Positions 1-7,622 of a DNA stretch of 64,000 nucleotides are shown in pieces. Location of the stretch: NCBI RefSeq assembly GCF_900142955.1, contig NZ_FRCP01000020.1, positions 1 to 64,000 on the forward strand, written 5' to 3'. The position numbers and the translations under genes were made by a program. The first letter of the stretch is position 1. Each line of letters begins with the position of its first letter. The DNA comes from Anaerosporobacter mobilis DSM 15930 (GTDB taxonomy: Bacteria; Bacillota; Clostridia; Lachnospirales; Lachnospiraceae). The notes below the pieces were generated by a model that saw nothing but the letters and a program-made list of their open reading frames with translations, was not told the origin of the DNA and searched no databases.

Positions 1-16
1 AAAGTGTAAATATTGT

Positions 17-90
<74 letters not shown>

Positions 91-106
91 TCTGATTAAT
101 AAGAAG

Positions 107-143
107 AGTGGAAGTGTTGAGTAATTAACGCTTCCACTTTTTT
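107..143 (+). terminator. Terminator after tRNA-fMet
   Basis: A 12-bp stem (107-118 with 127-138, one G:T pair) with an 8-nt loop is followed by a run of six T. It would end the tRNA transcript. Confidence 0.85.
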
Positions 144-203
144 GATTTCTATAGAGGAGTAGTTTGTTTAAATGATAATTTATTTTAGTAGTGCGTAAAA
201 GTA

Positions 204-233
204 TTGACATGTTGATGGATGTAAGTTTAGTAT
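204..233 (+). promoter_or_regulatory. Candidate sigma-A promoter for proC
   Basis: TTGACA at 204-209 lies 18 bp from TAGTAT at 228-233. It is about 130 bp upstream of proC, and no other promoter of this quality was seen nearby. Confidence 0.5.
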
Positions 234-360
234 AGAAAGTGTTTAGTACAATGTAAGTATAAGTTAGATAATCGTATTATTAAGAAAGGAGCCATGCGCT
301 ATTTTATTAAAATATAGATGGCAGTGTTGTAGCTAGATTACGATATGCATGGAGTAAAAG

Positions 361-1155
361 ATGAAATTAGGATTCATAGGTTGTGGAAACATGGCAAATG
401 CTATGTTAGGTGGTATTATCAAGAATAATATTATTGCAAGCAGCGATATTATTTCTTCAGATTTAAATGATGTGTCTTTAGAGGTAGCTAAGGATACACT
501 CGGTATTAAGGTTACAAAAGATAATAAGGAAGTAGTTGATCAATCGGATATCATTGTTCTTTCTGTTAAACCACAGTTTTATAGCAGTGTTATTAACGAA
601 ATTAAGTACCTTATTAAAGAGAATCAGATATTTATATCAATAGCTCCTGGACAGACCTTAGAGGGCTTAAGAACAGCTTTTGGACGTGAATTAAAGATTG
701 TACGTACTATGCCAAACACACCGGCGTTAGTGGGTGAAGGAATTACGGCTATGTGCTATAACAAGAATGTTACTGAAAAAGAGGCTGATTTGGTAGCTTC
801 TATATTAGCTGGTTTTGGCAAGGTCGAGGTTATTACTGAGAATTTAATGGATGCTGTAGTTGGTGTAAGCGGTAGTTCGCCAGCTTATGTGTTTATGTTC
901 ATTGAAGCTTTGGCTGATGGTGCAGTAGCGGCAGGGATGCCACGTAATAAAGCATATACATTTGCTGCTCAAGCTGTACTTGGTAGTGCCAAAATGGTTC
1001 TTGATACCGGAAAACATCCAGGAGAATTAAAGGATATGGTATGTTCTCCAGGTGGAACTACAATTGAAGCAGTTCGCATGCTTGAAAAAGAAGGTTTTAG
1101 AAGCAGTGTGATGGAAGCTGTAAAAGCATGTATTGATAAAGCAAAAAGTTTATAA
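361..1155 (+). CDS. proC: Pyrroline-5-carboxylate reductase
   Basis: This cytoplasmic NAD(P)H-dependent enzyme reduces 1-pyrroline-5-carboxylate to proline, the last step of proline synthesis. The 264-residue length is normal for the family. The N-terminus has the Rossmann dinucleotide-binding stretch MKLGFIGCGNMANAMLGG. The C-terminal half has the P5CR signature region (SGSSPAYVFMFIEALADG) and the family motif SPGGTTIEA near the end. A GGAG Shine-Dalgarno sits six bases before the ATG. The gene follows the tRNA terminator and its own candidate promoter. No terminator was seen before the esterase gene 75 bp downstream, so the two may be cotranscribed although no functional link is obvious. 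Confidence 0.95.
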   Translation: MKLGFIGCGNMANAMLGGIIKNNIIASSDIISSDLNDVSLEVAKDTLGIKVTKDNKEVVDQSDIIVLSVKPQFYSSVINEIKYLIKENQIFISIAPGQTLEGLRTAFGRELKIVRTMPNTPALVGEGITAMCYNKNVTEKEADLVASILAGFGKVEVITENLMDAVVGVSGSSPAYVFMFIEALADGAVAAGMPRNKAYTFAAQAVLGSAKMVLDTGKHPGELKDMVCSPGGTTIEAVRMLEKEGFRSSVMEAVKACIDKAKSL

Positions 1156-1229
1156 GAACATTATATATCATAGTAAAGAAGTAGTATCGGATTGTATAAG
1201 TTTAAAAGGATAGGGTAGGAATTTTAGAT

Positions 1230-2306
1230 ATGATAAATATATTAGATAAGATAAAGCAATGTAATATTGTTGGTAGACATACATGGAAAAATCAGATTTT
1301 ATATCTAGGCCACTCTGCGTCTTATATAGAATTTCGTTTTAAGGGGACTAAGCTTGAGGTGTCCTTACTAACAGATTTGTATAAGGACAAGGAGGATAAA
1401 GAAGATATCTATCATGCCTGTTTAGCAGTATTTATTAATAATAATGAGGAACCTGTTAAAAGAATAGAATTAAGTAGTAGACAAGAGACGTATACTGTTT
1501 TTGAATCTACATTGGAACAAGAAGTTTCAATTAGGCTTATGAAATATTCAGAATCTGCATTTAGTAAATTAGGTTTTCAATCTATTTTACTGGAAGGAGA
1601 ATTATTGTCACCACCACCAAGGAAATTAAGAAAAATTGAGTTCATAGGTGATTCCATTACTTGTGGTTACGGAGTAGAAGGAGAGAGTAATTCGGACTTA
1701 TTTACAACAAAAGAAGAGAATCCGATGCTTGCTTATGCTTGCCAGACGGCAAAATTGTTAGATGCCGAATTCCAATTAGTCAGCTGGAGTGGTATTGGAA
1801 TAATAACTAATTATGTAGATGAGACGGTAAATGAACCATTTCTAGATAGATGGTTAATGCCAGCTTTATATGAATATGCAGATGGTGAGTTAGATCGGTC
1901 TTTACAGAATACTACATACGAAGTCTGGGATAATAAAAGATATATTCCTGATTTGGTGGTAATATATCTTGGAACCAATGATGCAAGTTATACAAGGGGA
2001 ATAAAAGAGAGACAAGAGTATTTTGCTAATGAGTATGGAAAATTCCTTGATCAAGTAAGAATGAGAAACCAACAAGCTTATATATTATGTGTGTTAGGTA
2101 GCATGAACCAAGAGCTATGTGAGATAGAGCAAAGACAGGTTTTAAGTAAGCAGGAGAATGGTGATGATAAGATAAGGTTTCTTGCACTTCCTTTACAAGA
2201 AGAAAAGGATGGGTTAGGAACACACGGTCATCCGACTCCAATTACACATCAAAAAGTAGCTAGACAGATTGCTTATGTTGTTAGGGAATGGCTGTATTGG
2301 AATTAA
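1230..2306 (+). CDS. SGNH/GDSL carbohydrate esterase, CE2-like
   Basis: This is a predicted deacetylase of acetylated plant polysaccharide fragments or sugars. The protein has 358 residues. An N-terminal beta-rich region of about 120 residues is followed by an SGNH hydrolase domain, the two-domain plan of carbohydrate esterase family 2. The block I motif FIGDSITCGYG places the nucleophile at Ser142. A GTND block (IYLGTNDAS) supplies the oxyanion Asn, and GTHGHPTP near the C-terminus supplies the catalytic His, about residue 334. There is no signal peptide, so it probably acts in the cytoplasm on imported acetylated oligosaccharides. The family is well supported, but the exact substrate cannot be read from the sequence. 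A strong terminator follows. Confidence 0.8.
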   Translation: MINILDKIKQCNIVGRHTWKNQILYLGHSASYIEFRFKGTKLEVSLLTDLYKDKEDKEDIYHACLAVFINNNEEPVKRIELSSRQETYTVFESTLEQEVSIRLMKYSESAFSKLGFQSILLEGELLSPPPRKLRKIEFIGDSITCGYGVEGESNSDLFTTKEENPMLAYACQTAKLLDAEFQLVSWSGIGIITNYVDETVNEPFLDRWLMPALYEYADGELDRSLQNTTYEVWDNKRYIPDLVVIYLGTNDASYTRGIKERQEYFANEYGKFLDQVRMRNQQAYILCVLGSMNQELCEIEQRQVLSKQENGDDKIRFLALPLQEEKDGLGTHGHPTPITHQKVARQIAYVVREWLYWN

Positions 2307-2312
2307 GGAATT

Positions 2313-2367
2313 AGCACGTATTAATAAAGTTGTTTTATATATCAACTGTATTATTACGTGCTTTTTA
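2313..2367 (+). terminator. Terminator after the CE2 esterase
   Basis: An AGCACGTA/TACGTGCT stem extended by an AT-rich inner stem is followed by TTTTTAT. Confidence 0.8.
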
Positions 2368-2479
2368 TTATAGGCAGTTTTAAGAGTTAACAAATTAAAA
2401 TACACTAGATTCGGAATAAATAACAGTATTCAATGATCATGATCTCCAAAGATAGGTGTCAGTTTCCAGTTATAGGGGG

Positions 2480-3244
2480 CTATATATGAATACTAAAGTT
2501 CTGAAATTCAAAAACCCCATTTCCTTGTACTAATCTACCCGATTCGTAAATCTCTTTAAATCCATTAAAGATGTCAGAAACTAAAGTTGTCGATATATCT
2601 AAAGAATGATGTGCAGGAAGTAATTTCTTTAGTGGTAAATCTTTCATTTTACTAACTGAATTCATAAAATCATATGGATTTGTGGTTGGATAGAAAGCAT
2701 CCAAGCAACCTGTATAGATTAAATCTCCTGAATACAAATATTCTTTTGACTCTTCATATAAACATATGTGGCCAGGGGAGTGACCTGGGGTATGAAAAAT
2801 TTGAAGTTTTCTATTACCAAGATCGATTACGTTACCATCGTTTAATATAGTTGTAGGAAGTCCTTGATAGATTTGATAAGTATCAATATTAAAGTTTTGT
2901 GGAAATTGGCAGGGTTCTTTTAGTAGATTAGATTTTACTAGCTGGAGTGGAATTGGAAATTGTTTGGATAGCCAGTCTGCTTCTAACGTATGAATGGATA
3001 TGTCTTCGAATAAATGATGTCCTCCAATATGGTCCCAATGTGCGTGAGTGTTAATTACGGAAATCGGTAATTGGGTCAGTTCATCAATAACATTTCTAAT
3101 ATTAGATACACCTAGTCCAGTGTCAATTAAAGCGGCTTTGTTAGTACCTAGTAAAAGATAGCAGTGTGTTTCTTCCCAGTGGTTATATTCACTTATTATA
3201 TAGCTATCATTATCTAGTATTTCTACAGTAAACCATTCGTTCAT
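2480..3244 (-). CDS. MBL-fold metal-dependent hydrolase
   Basis: The protein has 254 residues and belongs to the metallo-beta-lactamase superfamily. The metal-binding HxHxDH motif is plain (THAHWDHIGGH, His67, His69, Asp71, His72). Further metal ligands are likely in HTPGHSPGH (His) and SGDLIYTG (Asp), with a late LLPAHHS His. The superfamily includes glyoxalase II, lactonases and RNA-processing nucleases. The closest appearance is a glyoxalase II-like hydrolase, but the substrate is unknown. There is no signal peptide. On the minus strand an AAGGAAGGA ribosome binding site precedes the ATG. It is transcribed divergently from the sirtuin gene. Confidence 0.85.
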   Translation of the reverse strand: MNEWFTVEILDNDSYIISEYNHWEETHCYLLLGTNKAALIDTGLGVSNIRNVIDELTQLPISVINTHAHWDHIGGHHLFEDISIHTLEADWLSKQFPIPLQLVKSNLLKEPCQFPQNFNIDTYQIYQGLPTTILNDGNVIDLGNRKLQIFHTPGHSPGHICLYEESKEYLYSGDLIYTGCLDAFYPTTNPYDFMNSVSKMKDLPLKKLLPAHHSLDISTTLVSDIFNGFKEIYESGRLVQGNGVFEFQNFSIHI

Positions 3245-3274
3245 ATTGAGCGATTCCTTCCTTGTTTATTCAGT

Positions 3275-3303
3275 AGTATATCATGAGAATAATAGTAATA
3301 CAA
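3275..3303 (-). promoter_or_regulatory. Promoter for the MBL-fold hydrolase gene
   Basis: On the minus strand TTGTAT (3298-3303) lies 17 bp from TATACT (3275-3280), just upstream of the start. Confidence 0.5.
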
Positions 3304-3340
3304 GAAATGTAATGATTAAATAAACGTTAGTTTAGGATTG

Positions 3341-3349
3341 TGTTATAAT
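3341..3349 (+). promoter_or_regulatory. Extended -10 promoter for the sirtuin gene
   Basis: TGTTATAAT is a perfect extended -10 element, 27 bp before the sirtuin start. The -35 is weak, as is usual for extended -10 promoters. Confidence 0.5.
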
Positions 3350-3375
3350 AGAGAAAAAGGATCGGAGATGATTTC

Positions 3376-4113
3376 ATGAATGGGAAGACGGAACAGCTAT
3401 CTAAAATAATAAGAGATAGTAATAATATTGTATTCTTTGGTGGTGCAGGTGTATCAACAGCCTCTAATATACCGGACTTTAGGAGTTCCAAGGGCTTATT
3501 TAGCGAAAGATTAAAACGTTCTTTTACACCAGAACAATTAGTATCCCATACATTTTTCGTACGTTATCCAGAAGATTTCTATGAATTCTATAAAGATAAA
3601 TTGGTATATCCAGAAGCAAAACCTAATAGCTGTCATATAGCATTAGCAAAGTTAGAAGATATGGGAAAATTAAAAGCTGTTGTAACGCAAAATATTGATG
3701 GTTTGCACCAAATGGCAGGAAGCAGGACTGTATATGAACTTCATGGATCTGTCCACCGTAATTTTTGTACAAGATGCCAAGCATTTTATGAAGCTGATTA
3801 TATATTAAAGGCAGAGGGGATTCCAAAGTGCGAAAGTTGTGGTGGTGTAGTTAAGCCGGATGTTGTCTTGTATGAAGAAGGTTTAGATCAAGAAGTACTA
3901 TCAGGTGCGATACAAGCTATTTCAGAAGCGGAGACCTTAATTATAGGGGGAACATCCTTAGTGGTTTACCCAGCAGCTGGATTAATTAATTACTTTAAGG
4001 GAAAAAACATTATATTAATTAATAAAAGTGCAACATCTGCGGATAAGAGGGCTGATTTAGTTATTAGTGAAGATATTAGTGAAGTTTTTATAAGAGTTAT
4101 GGAAGCGTTGTAA
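3376..4113 (+). CDS. NAD-dependent protein deacylase, sirtuin (Sir2/CobB)
   Basis: The enzyme removes acyl groups from lysines, using NAD and releasing nicotinamide and O-acyl-ADP-ribose. The 245-residue length fits bacterial sirtuins. The NAD motif GAGVSTASNIPDFRS is near the N-terminus. TQNIDGLHQMAG precedes the catalytic His123 in ELHGS. A four-cysteine zinc site follows (CTRC then CESC). The late motifs GTSLVVYPAA and LINKSAT complete the Rossmann part. A GGAG ribosome binding site lies 8 bp before the ATG. In bacteria such enzymes commonly control acetyl-CoA synthetase and other acetylated proteins. No local partner is visible. Confidence 0.93.
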   Translation: MNGKTEQLSKIIRDSNNIVFFGGAGVSTASNIPDFRSSKGLFSERLKRSFTPEQLVSHTFFVRYPEDFYEFYKDKLVYPEAKPNSCHIALAKLEDMGKLKAVVTQNIDGLHQMAGSRTVYELHGSVHRNFCTRCQAFYEADYILKAEGIPKCESCGGVVKPDVVLYEEGLDQEVLSGAIQAISEAETLIIGGTSLVVYPAAGLINYFKGKNIILINKSATSADKRADLVISEDISEVFIRVMEAL

Positions 4114-4150
4114 TAGAAATAAAAACAGAAAGTAACATTAATAAAGTATT

Positions 4151-4192
4151 ATTTGAGCATATTTTATATAAATTGATAAAATATGCTCAAAT
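4151..4192. repeat. Perfect 17-bp inverted repeat
   Basis: The arms 4151-4167 and 4176-4192 are exact reverse complements around an 8-nt loop. No T-run follows on either strand. It may be a processed 3' end of the sirtuin mRNA or a weak terminator. Confidence 0.6.
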
Positions 4193-4218
4193 ATAACAAA
4201 AAAATAGTAAAAAGATAC

Positions 4219-4247
4219 TAGACTTTAGTCATAATTTGATGTATAAT
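4219..4247 (+). promoter_or_regulatory. Possible promoter in a 550-bp gene-free stretch
   Basis: TAGACT (4219-4224), a 17-bp spacer and TATAAT (4242-4247) lie in the stretch between the sirtuin and TrmB genes. No credible ORF follows before the terminator at 4556. Apart from this and the inverted repeat at 4151 the stretch is AT-rich and unremarkable. Confidence 0.3.
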
Positions 4248-4555
4248 AATGGAAATAAAAGTAATTTGTATGCTGTAATTACATCACGTCTGATACAAAT
4301 GCTAAGTGATCAAATCTATCAACTCTTATTTCCTTTATATTCTAAAATATTATCAAGATAAGCTCCAATTATATTTTCTAATTAGCTTTTTTATAATACG
4401 CTTCTTTAATATTAACAGTGCAGTTAATTCTTTAAGTGTGTAATTTTTTAGTGTATAAATTACTTTATTATAGTTATAGCTTCTTTATTTGTTACGTATT
4501 ATTAAGAAGCCCCAGACAATATTGTTAAGCAGAGGTATTGTAAGGGAAATTTATT

Positions 4556-4592
4556 AGAACAGAGTATGTAAATAGCATACCCTGTTCTTTTT
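4556..4592 (+). terminator. Terminator upstream of the TrmB promoter
   Basis: A stem of AGAACAG/CTGTTCT, one mismatch, then GTATG/CATAC is followed by a T-run. It insulates the TrmB promoter two bases downstream. Confidence 0.8.
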
Positions 4593-4593
4593 G

Positions 4594-4621
4594 TTGACAA
4601 AAATACAAATAATCCTATAAT
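4594..4621 (+). promoter_or_regulatory. Consensus sigma-A promoter of the TrmB gene
   Basis: TTGACA (4594-4599) and TATAAT (4616-4621) are both perfect hexamers, separated by 16 bp. The -10 overlaps an upstream in-frame ATG at 4620, so translation cannot start there. Confidence 0.85.
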
Positions 4622-4622
4622 G

Positions 4623-4641
4623 GTAGTATATACTGTACTAC
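4623..4641. promoter_or_regulatory. Operator-like dyad at the TrmB transcription start
   Basis: GTAGTA (4623-4628) and TACTAC (4636-4641) form an inverted repeat that also contains the 10-bp palindrome AGTATATACT. It sits directly after the -10 box, a good place for autorepression by the TrmB-type product. Confidence 0.5.
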
Positions 4642-4664
4642 TATTATTTTTTGGAGGAGACATT

Positions 4665-5444
4665 TTGGAAGAGTTAATTACGTATCTATGCAATTTACAT
4701 TTTACAAAGTTAGAGGCACAGATTTATGTGACGTTACTGGAAGGCGGAGAACTAACAGGATATCAAATTGCCAAGAAGATTCATATATCAAGGTCGAGCG
4801 TGTATTCAGTATTAGATAGTATGCATGAGAGAGGAATCCTTATGTTATTACCAGGAGAACCACTTGTGTATAAAGCGGAGAAACCGGATACTTTAATACC
4901 CAAATTAAAGCGTCAATTTTCTGAAAATGCGGATGTAGCTCAGTTAAAACTAAAGAATATTGCAAAGGATTCTTCGCAAGAGCAGTTCTTTAATCTTAAG
5001 GGGCTTGAGAATGTTATAGCGAAAGCAAGAGAATTGTTATTACAAGCTGAGAAAGAAGTGTATATGAATACCGATTTTTCTCTACATTTGTTTGAGAAGG
5101 AATTTAAAATTCTGAAGAAACGCGGCGTTCGTGTTATCGTTTTCTCTTTTGCAAATCTAAATTGTAGTGGTCTAGATATTGAATTCTATTCTCACTATAG
5201 AGGAGAATGTATTGAAGGTCATCCAACAAGAATGATGCTAGTAACAGATATGAACGTAACTTTAGTTGCGGATGCATATGAAGATAGACCAGAGTTTCTT
5301 GGTACAGTTACACAAAACAGCTTGATGGTTTCCATTATAGCAGAACATATTCATAATGATATCTATCTATTACGTTTGAAAGAGAAGAAGAACTTTGTAT
5401 TTGATGAAACAATTACAATTGACACTATGCTTGAAAAGAGATAA
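4665..5444 (+). CDS. TrmB-family sugar-responsive transcriptional regulator
   Basis: This is a predicted DNA-binding regulator of 259 residues. The N-terminal winged helix (about residues 8-75) includes LTGYQIAKKIHISRSSVYSVLDSM as recognition region, as in TrmB. The rest (about residues 100-255) resembles the TrmB C-terminal effector domain, which binds sugars in characterised members. I chose the TTG start at 4665 because a GGAGGAG ribosome binding site lies five bases upstream. The longer ATG start at 4620 falls inside the -10 box. The sugar kinase gene follows 85 bp downstream, so its product or substrate may be the effector. The promoter dyad suggests autoregulation (inference). Confidence 0.8.
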   Translation: MEELITYLCNLHFTKLEAQIYVTLLEGGELTGYQIAKKIHISRSSVYSVLDSMHERGILMLLPGEPLVYKAEKPDTLIPKLKRQFSENADVAQLKLKNIAKDSSQEQFFNLKGLENVIAKARELLLQAEKEVYMNTDFSLHLFEKEFKILKKRGVRVIVFSFANLNCSGLDIEFYSHYRGECIEGHPTRMMLVTDMNVTLVADAYEDRPEFLGTVTQNSLMVSIIAEHIHNDIYLLRLKEKKNFVFDETITIDTMLEKR

Positions 5445-5529
5445 TAGAGTGCTTTTTATGAAATCAAAAAGAGGTAGTAAGATCCTTATAGAGTTATAAA
5501 AAAAGTATCATGCTAACTGGAGGAGAGGT

Positions 5530-5592
5530 ATGAATAATAAGAGGAGAGATATGGATAATAAGAGGGCAAATATGAATAATAAGAGGGTTATT
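5530..5592 (+). repeat. Three tandem 21-bp units carrying three in-frame start codons
   Basis: Units at 5530, 5551 and 5572 each read ATG(A/G)ATAATAAGAGG plus a variable tail. The GAGGAGA or GAGGG inside a unit is positioned to act as ribosome binding site for the next ATG. Confidence 0.8.
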
Positions 5593-6543
5593 ATTGCAGG
5601 ACTTATTAATGTAGAGACAACGGTTAAAGTGCATGGCTTTCCCATTCCATATTTCCCAATAGATTTTACAACGGATGGGATTAGTACGGGGATTTCTGGT
5701 GTTGGTTATAACTTGGCAAGAGCCTTTCAAAAATTAGGAGATCAAGTTGCCATACTATCCTATACGGGAGAGGATGAAGAAGGACACCGTATTGAGCATG
5801 AGTTAGGCAAACATGGGATTGATACTAAGGGGATTAAAAAAGAGTTGAAGAAGACACCACAGTCTTTAATACTATATGATTTAGATGGAAGAAGACAATG
5901 CTATTGCGATTTGAAGGATATACAAGAACATACGTATCAGGTAGAAGATATAATAGAAGAATTTGCACAGGCAGATTTATTGTGTGCTTGTAATATTAAT
6001 TTTTCAAGGCCATTATTACAAGAAGCAAAGAAAAGAAACATCTGTATAGCTACGGATGTACATGTGATTGGTGATATTGAAGATGAGTATAATAAAGAAT
6101 TCATGGAAGCAGCAGATATTCTTTTCTTAAGTGATGAAAACATTTCAGATTCTAAAGAAGAATTCATGATTAGGTTAAAAAACAGATATTCTTGTAAAAT
6201 AATTATTATGGGGCTAGGAAAAGAAGGTGCGTTGTTATATAGTAGAGAAAATGATGAGCTTATTCGTATAGGAGCCGTAACAACAAGGAATGTTATTAAT
6301 ACAGTTGGTGCGGGAGATTCGCTATTTAGTTCTTTTTTACATTGTTATATAAAAGGAATGTCTGCTATCGACTCTCTTAAATATGCGATAACCTTTGCAT
6401 CTTATAAGATTGGTGATAACGGTGGTGCAGTAGGTTTCCTTACGGAAGAGGAATTATTCAGCCTATCAAAACAGCTTACATATGATATAAAAGGGGTTAA
6501 AGTGGATTATGAAACCAGTAAAGAAAATTGCAGTAATACATGA
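5530..6543 (+). CDS. PfkB-family carbohydrate kinase
   Basis: A cytoplasmic ATP-dependent sugar or nucleoside kinase of the ribokinase/PfkB family, up to 337 residues. The N-terminal glycine-rich substrate region is GGVGYNLARAF-like (ISGVGYNLARAFQKLGDQVA). The second PfkB signature with the catalytic Asp is NTVGAGDSLFSSF. The substrate cannot be read from the sequence; fructose or a nucleoside-like sugar are both possible. The N-terminus is odd. Three ATG codons at 5530, 5551 and 5572 lie exactly 21 bp apart in a tandem repeat encoding M(N/D)NKR, and each has a purine-rich stretch before it. The conserved fold begins after the third, so the native start may be 5572. It overlaps the next gene by 35 bp, which implies translational coupling. 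Confidence 0.85.
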   Translation: MNNKRRDMDNKRANMNNKRVIIAGLINVETTVKVHGFPIPYFPIDFTTDGISTGISGVGYNLARAFQKLGDQVAILSYTGEDEEGHRIEHELGKHGIDTKGIKKELKKTPQSLILYDLDGRRQCYCDLKDIQEHTYQVEDIIEEFAQADLLCACNINFSRPLLQEAKKRNICIATDVHVIGDIEDEYNKEFMEAADILFLSDENISDSKEEFMIRLKNRYSCKIIIMGLGKEGALLYSRENDELIRIGAVTTRNVINTVGAGDSLFSSFLHCYIKGMSAIDSLKYAITFASYKIGDNGGAVGFLTEEELFSLSKQLTYDIKGVKVDYETSKENCSNT

Positions 6544-7348
6544 TATATGTGGAGTCGGCAAGGCGGCTATGGCAAATATTGTACCAATTCTTAGTGTTAT
6601 GGGAATTGAAGTTTGCCAGGTTCCTACCATGTTATTATCCACACATACTGGAGGATATGGGAAACCATATATACAAACAATAGATGGATATATGACAGGC
6701 TGTCTTACACATTATCTTGATCAGAATATTGAATTTGATATGATATTTGTTGGCTATCTTGGGACGCAGGAAAGAATTCAAGAAGTAAAACTATTCTTAA
6801 CAAATTATAGAGAAGTACACCCTGAAGTAGCAGTTATACTAGATCCTATCTTTGGTGATAATGGGTCATGCTATTCTAACTTTACTATGGAGTATGTTAT
6901 GCAGATGAGGACTTTATTACCTTATGCAGATATTATTGTTCCTAATTATACAGAGTACTGTTTACTGTTCGAAGAAAGTATAGATGTAGTCTATAATAAT
7001 AAAAATGTCGTACCGTATCAATGGTATAAGAATCTAGACAATTATAAAATAAAGGGAGCTGTAGTAACGAGTATACCGATTAGTAATCAAGAAGAAATAG
7101 GTATAGTGATTACTGATAAAGACAGAGTTGATTTATTATCCTTTAAGAAATGTAGCAAGTCTTACCATGGTACCGGAGATATCTTTGCAGCAGTTTTTTG
7201 TGGGTCTCTTTTGCAGGGGGATTCCATATTAAGGGCATGTGAGAGAGCACATACATTTGTAGTGGAATGTTTAGTGGAAAGTGAAAGATATGAGTATGAT
7301 AGACGAGAAGGAGTTATATTAGAGCCTCTTCTTAAGAAATTATTGTAA
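6509..7348 (+). CDS. Pyridoxal/pyridoxine kinase-like protein (PdxK/PdxY type)
   Basis: A ribokinase-superfamily kinase of 279 residues in the vitamin B6 kinase branch, predicted to phosphorylate pyridoxal, pyridoxine or pyridoxamine with ATP. The start KIAVIHDICGVGKAAMANIVPIL and STHTGGYG are typical of PdxY/PdxK, as is the DPIFGDNG block. The catalytic anion-hole motif near the C-terminus is HGTGDIFAAVF. The gene overlaps the PfkB kinase, so the two kinases are cotranscribed. Why a B6 kinase is paired with a sugar kinase under a TrmB regulator is unclear. A related hydroxymethylpyrimidine kinase function cannot be excluded. Confidence 0.8.
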   Translation: MKPVKKIAVIHDICGVGKAAMANIVPILSVMGIEVCQVPTMLLSTHTGGYGKPYIQTIDGYMTGCLTHYLDQNIEFDMIFVGYLGTQERIQEVKLFLTNYREVHPEVAVILDPIFGDNGSCYSNFTMEYVMQMRTLLPYADIIVPNYTEYCLLFEESIDVVYNNKNVVPYQWYKNLDNYKIKGAVVTSIPISNQEEIGIVITDKDRVDLLSFKKCSKSYHGTGDIFAAVFCGSLLQGDSILRACERAHTFVVECLVESERYEYDRREGVILEPLLKKLL

Positions 7349-7460
7349 CGAGAAACGTTATTAGTGTAGATTAGTATAGCTTACACCAAATCAGGATGCT
7401 TCCATTTATTTCTTATAAACTATTGAGATTATAAATATAAAGAAATGAGAATTTTACATG

Positions 7461-7548
7461 AAAAAGACAATCTTTAAAATGGTTTTGTATGTAGTTACAG
7501 ATAATAAGATCCGTGACTCTATATAAAACCATATAGATTGTCTTTTTA
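7461..7548. terminator. Long bidirectional terminator between convergent genes
   Basis: Outer arms 7461-7473 and 7535-7547 are exact complements with A- and T-runs, so termination works on both strands. A second stem is formed by 7479-7490 with 7521-7532. It separates the kinase operon from the MutS-family gene. Confidence 0.85.
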
Positions 7549-7622
7549 TTGTTATATGAATCTAAAAATATAAAACTTAAAACACGAAAAATACTTCTAT
7601 AACACGTTTACACCAGTAGTTT

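Noticed and set aside
294..317. Seven-codon reading frame before proC with AAAGGAG upstream
   Set aside because: The spacing between the purine run and the ATG is only two bases and the peptide has no regulatory codon pattern.
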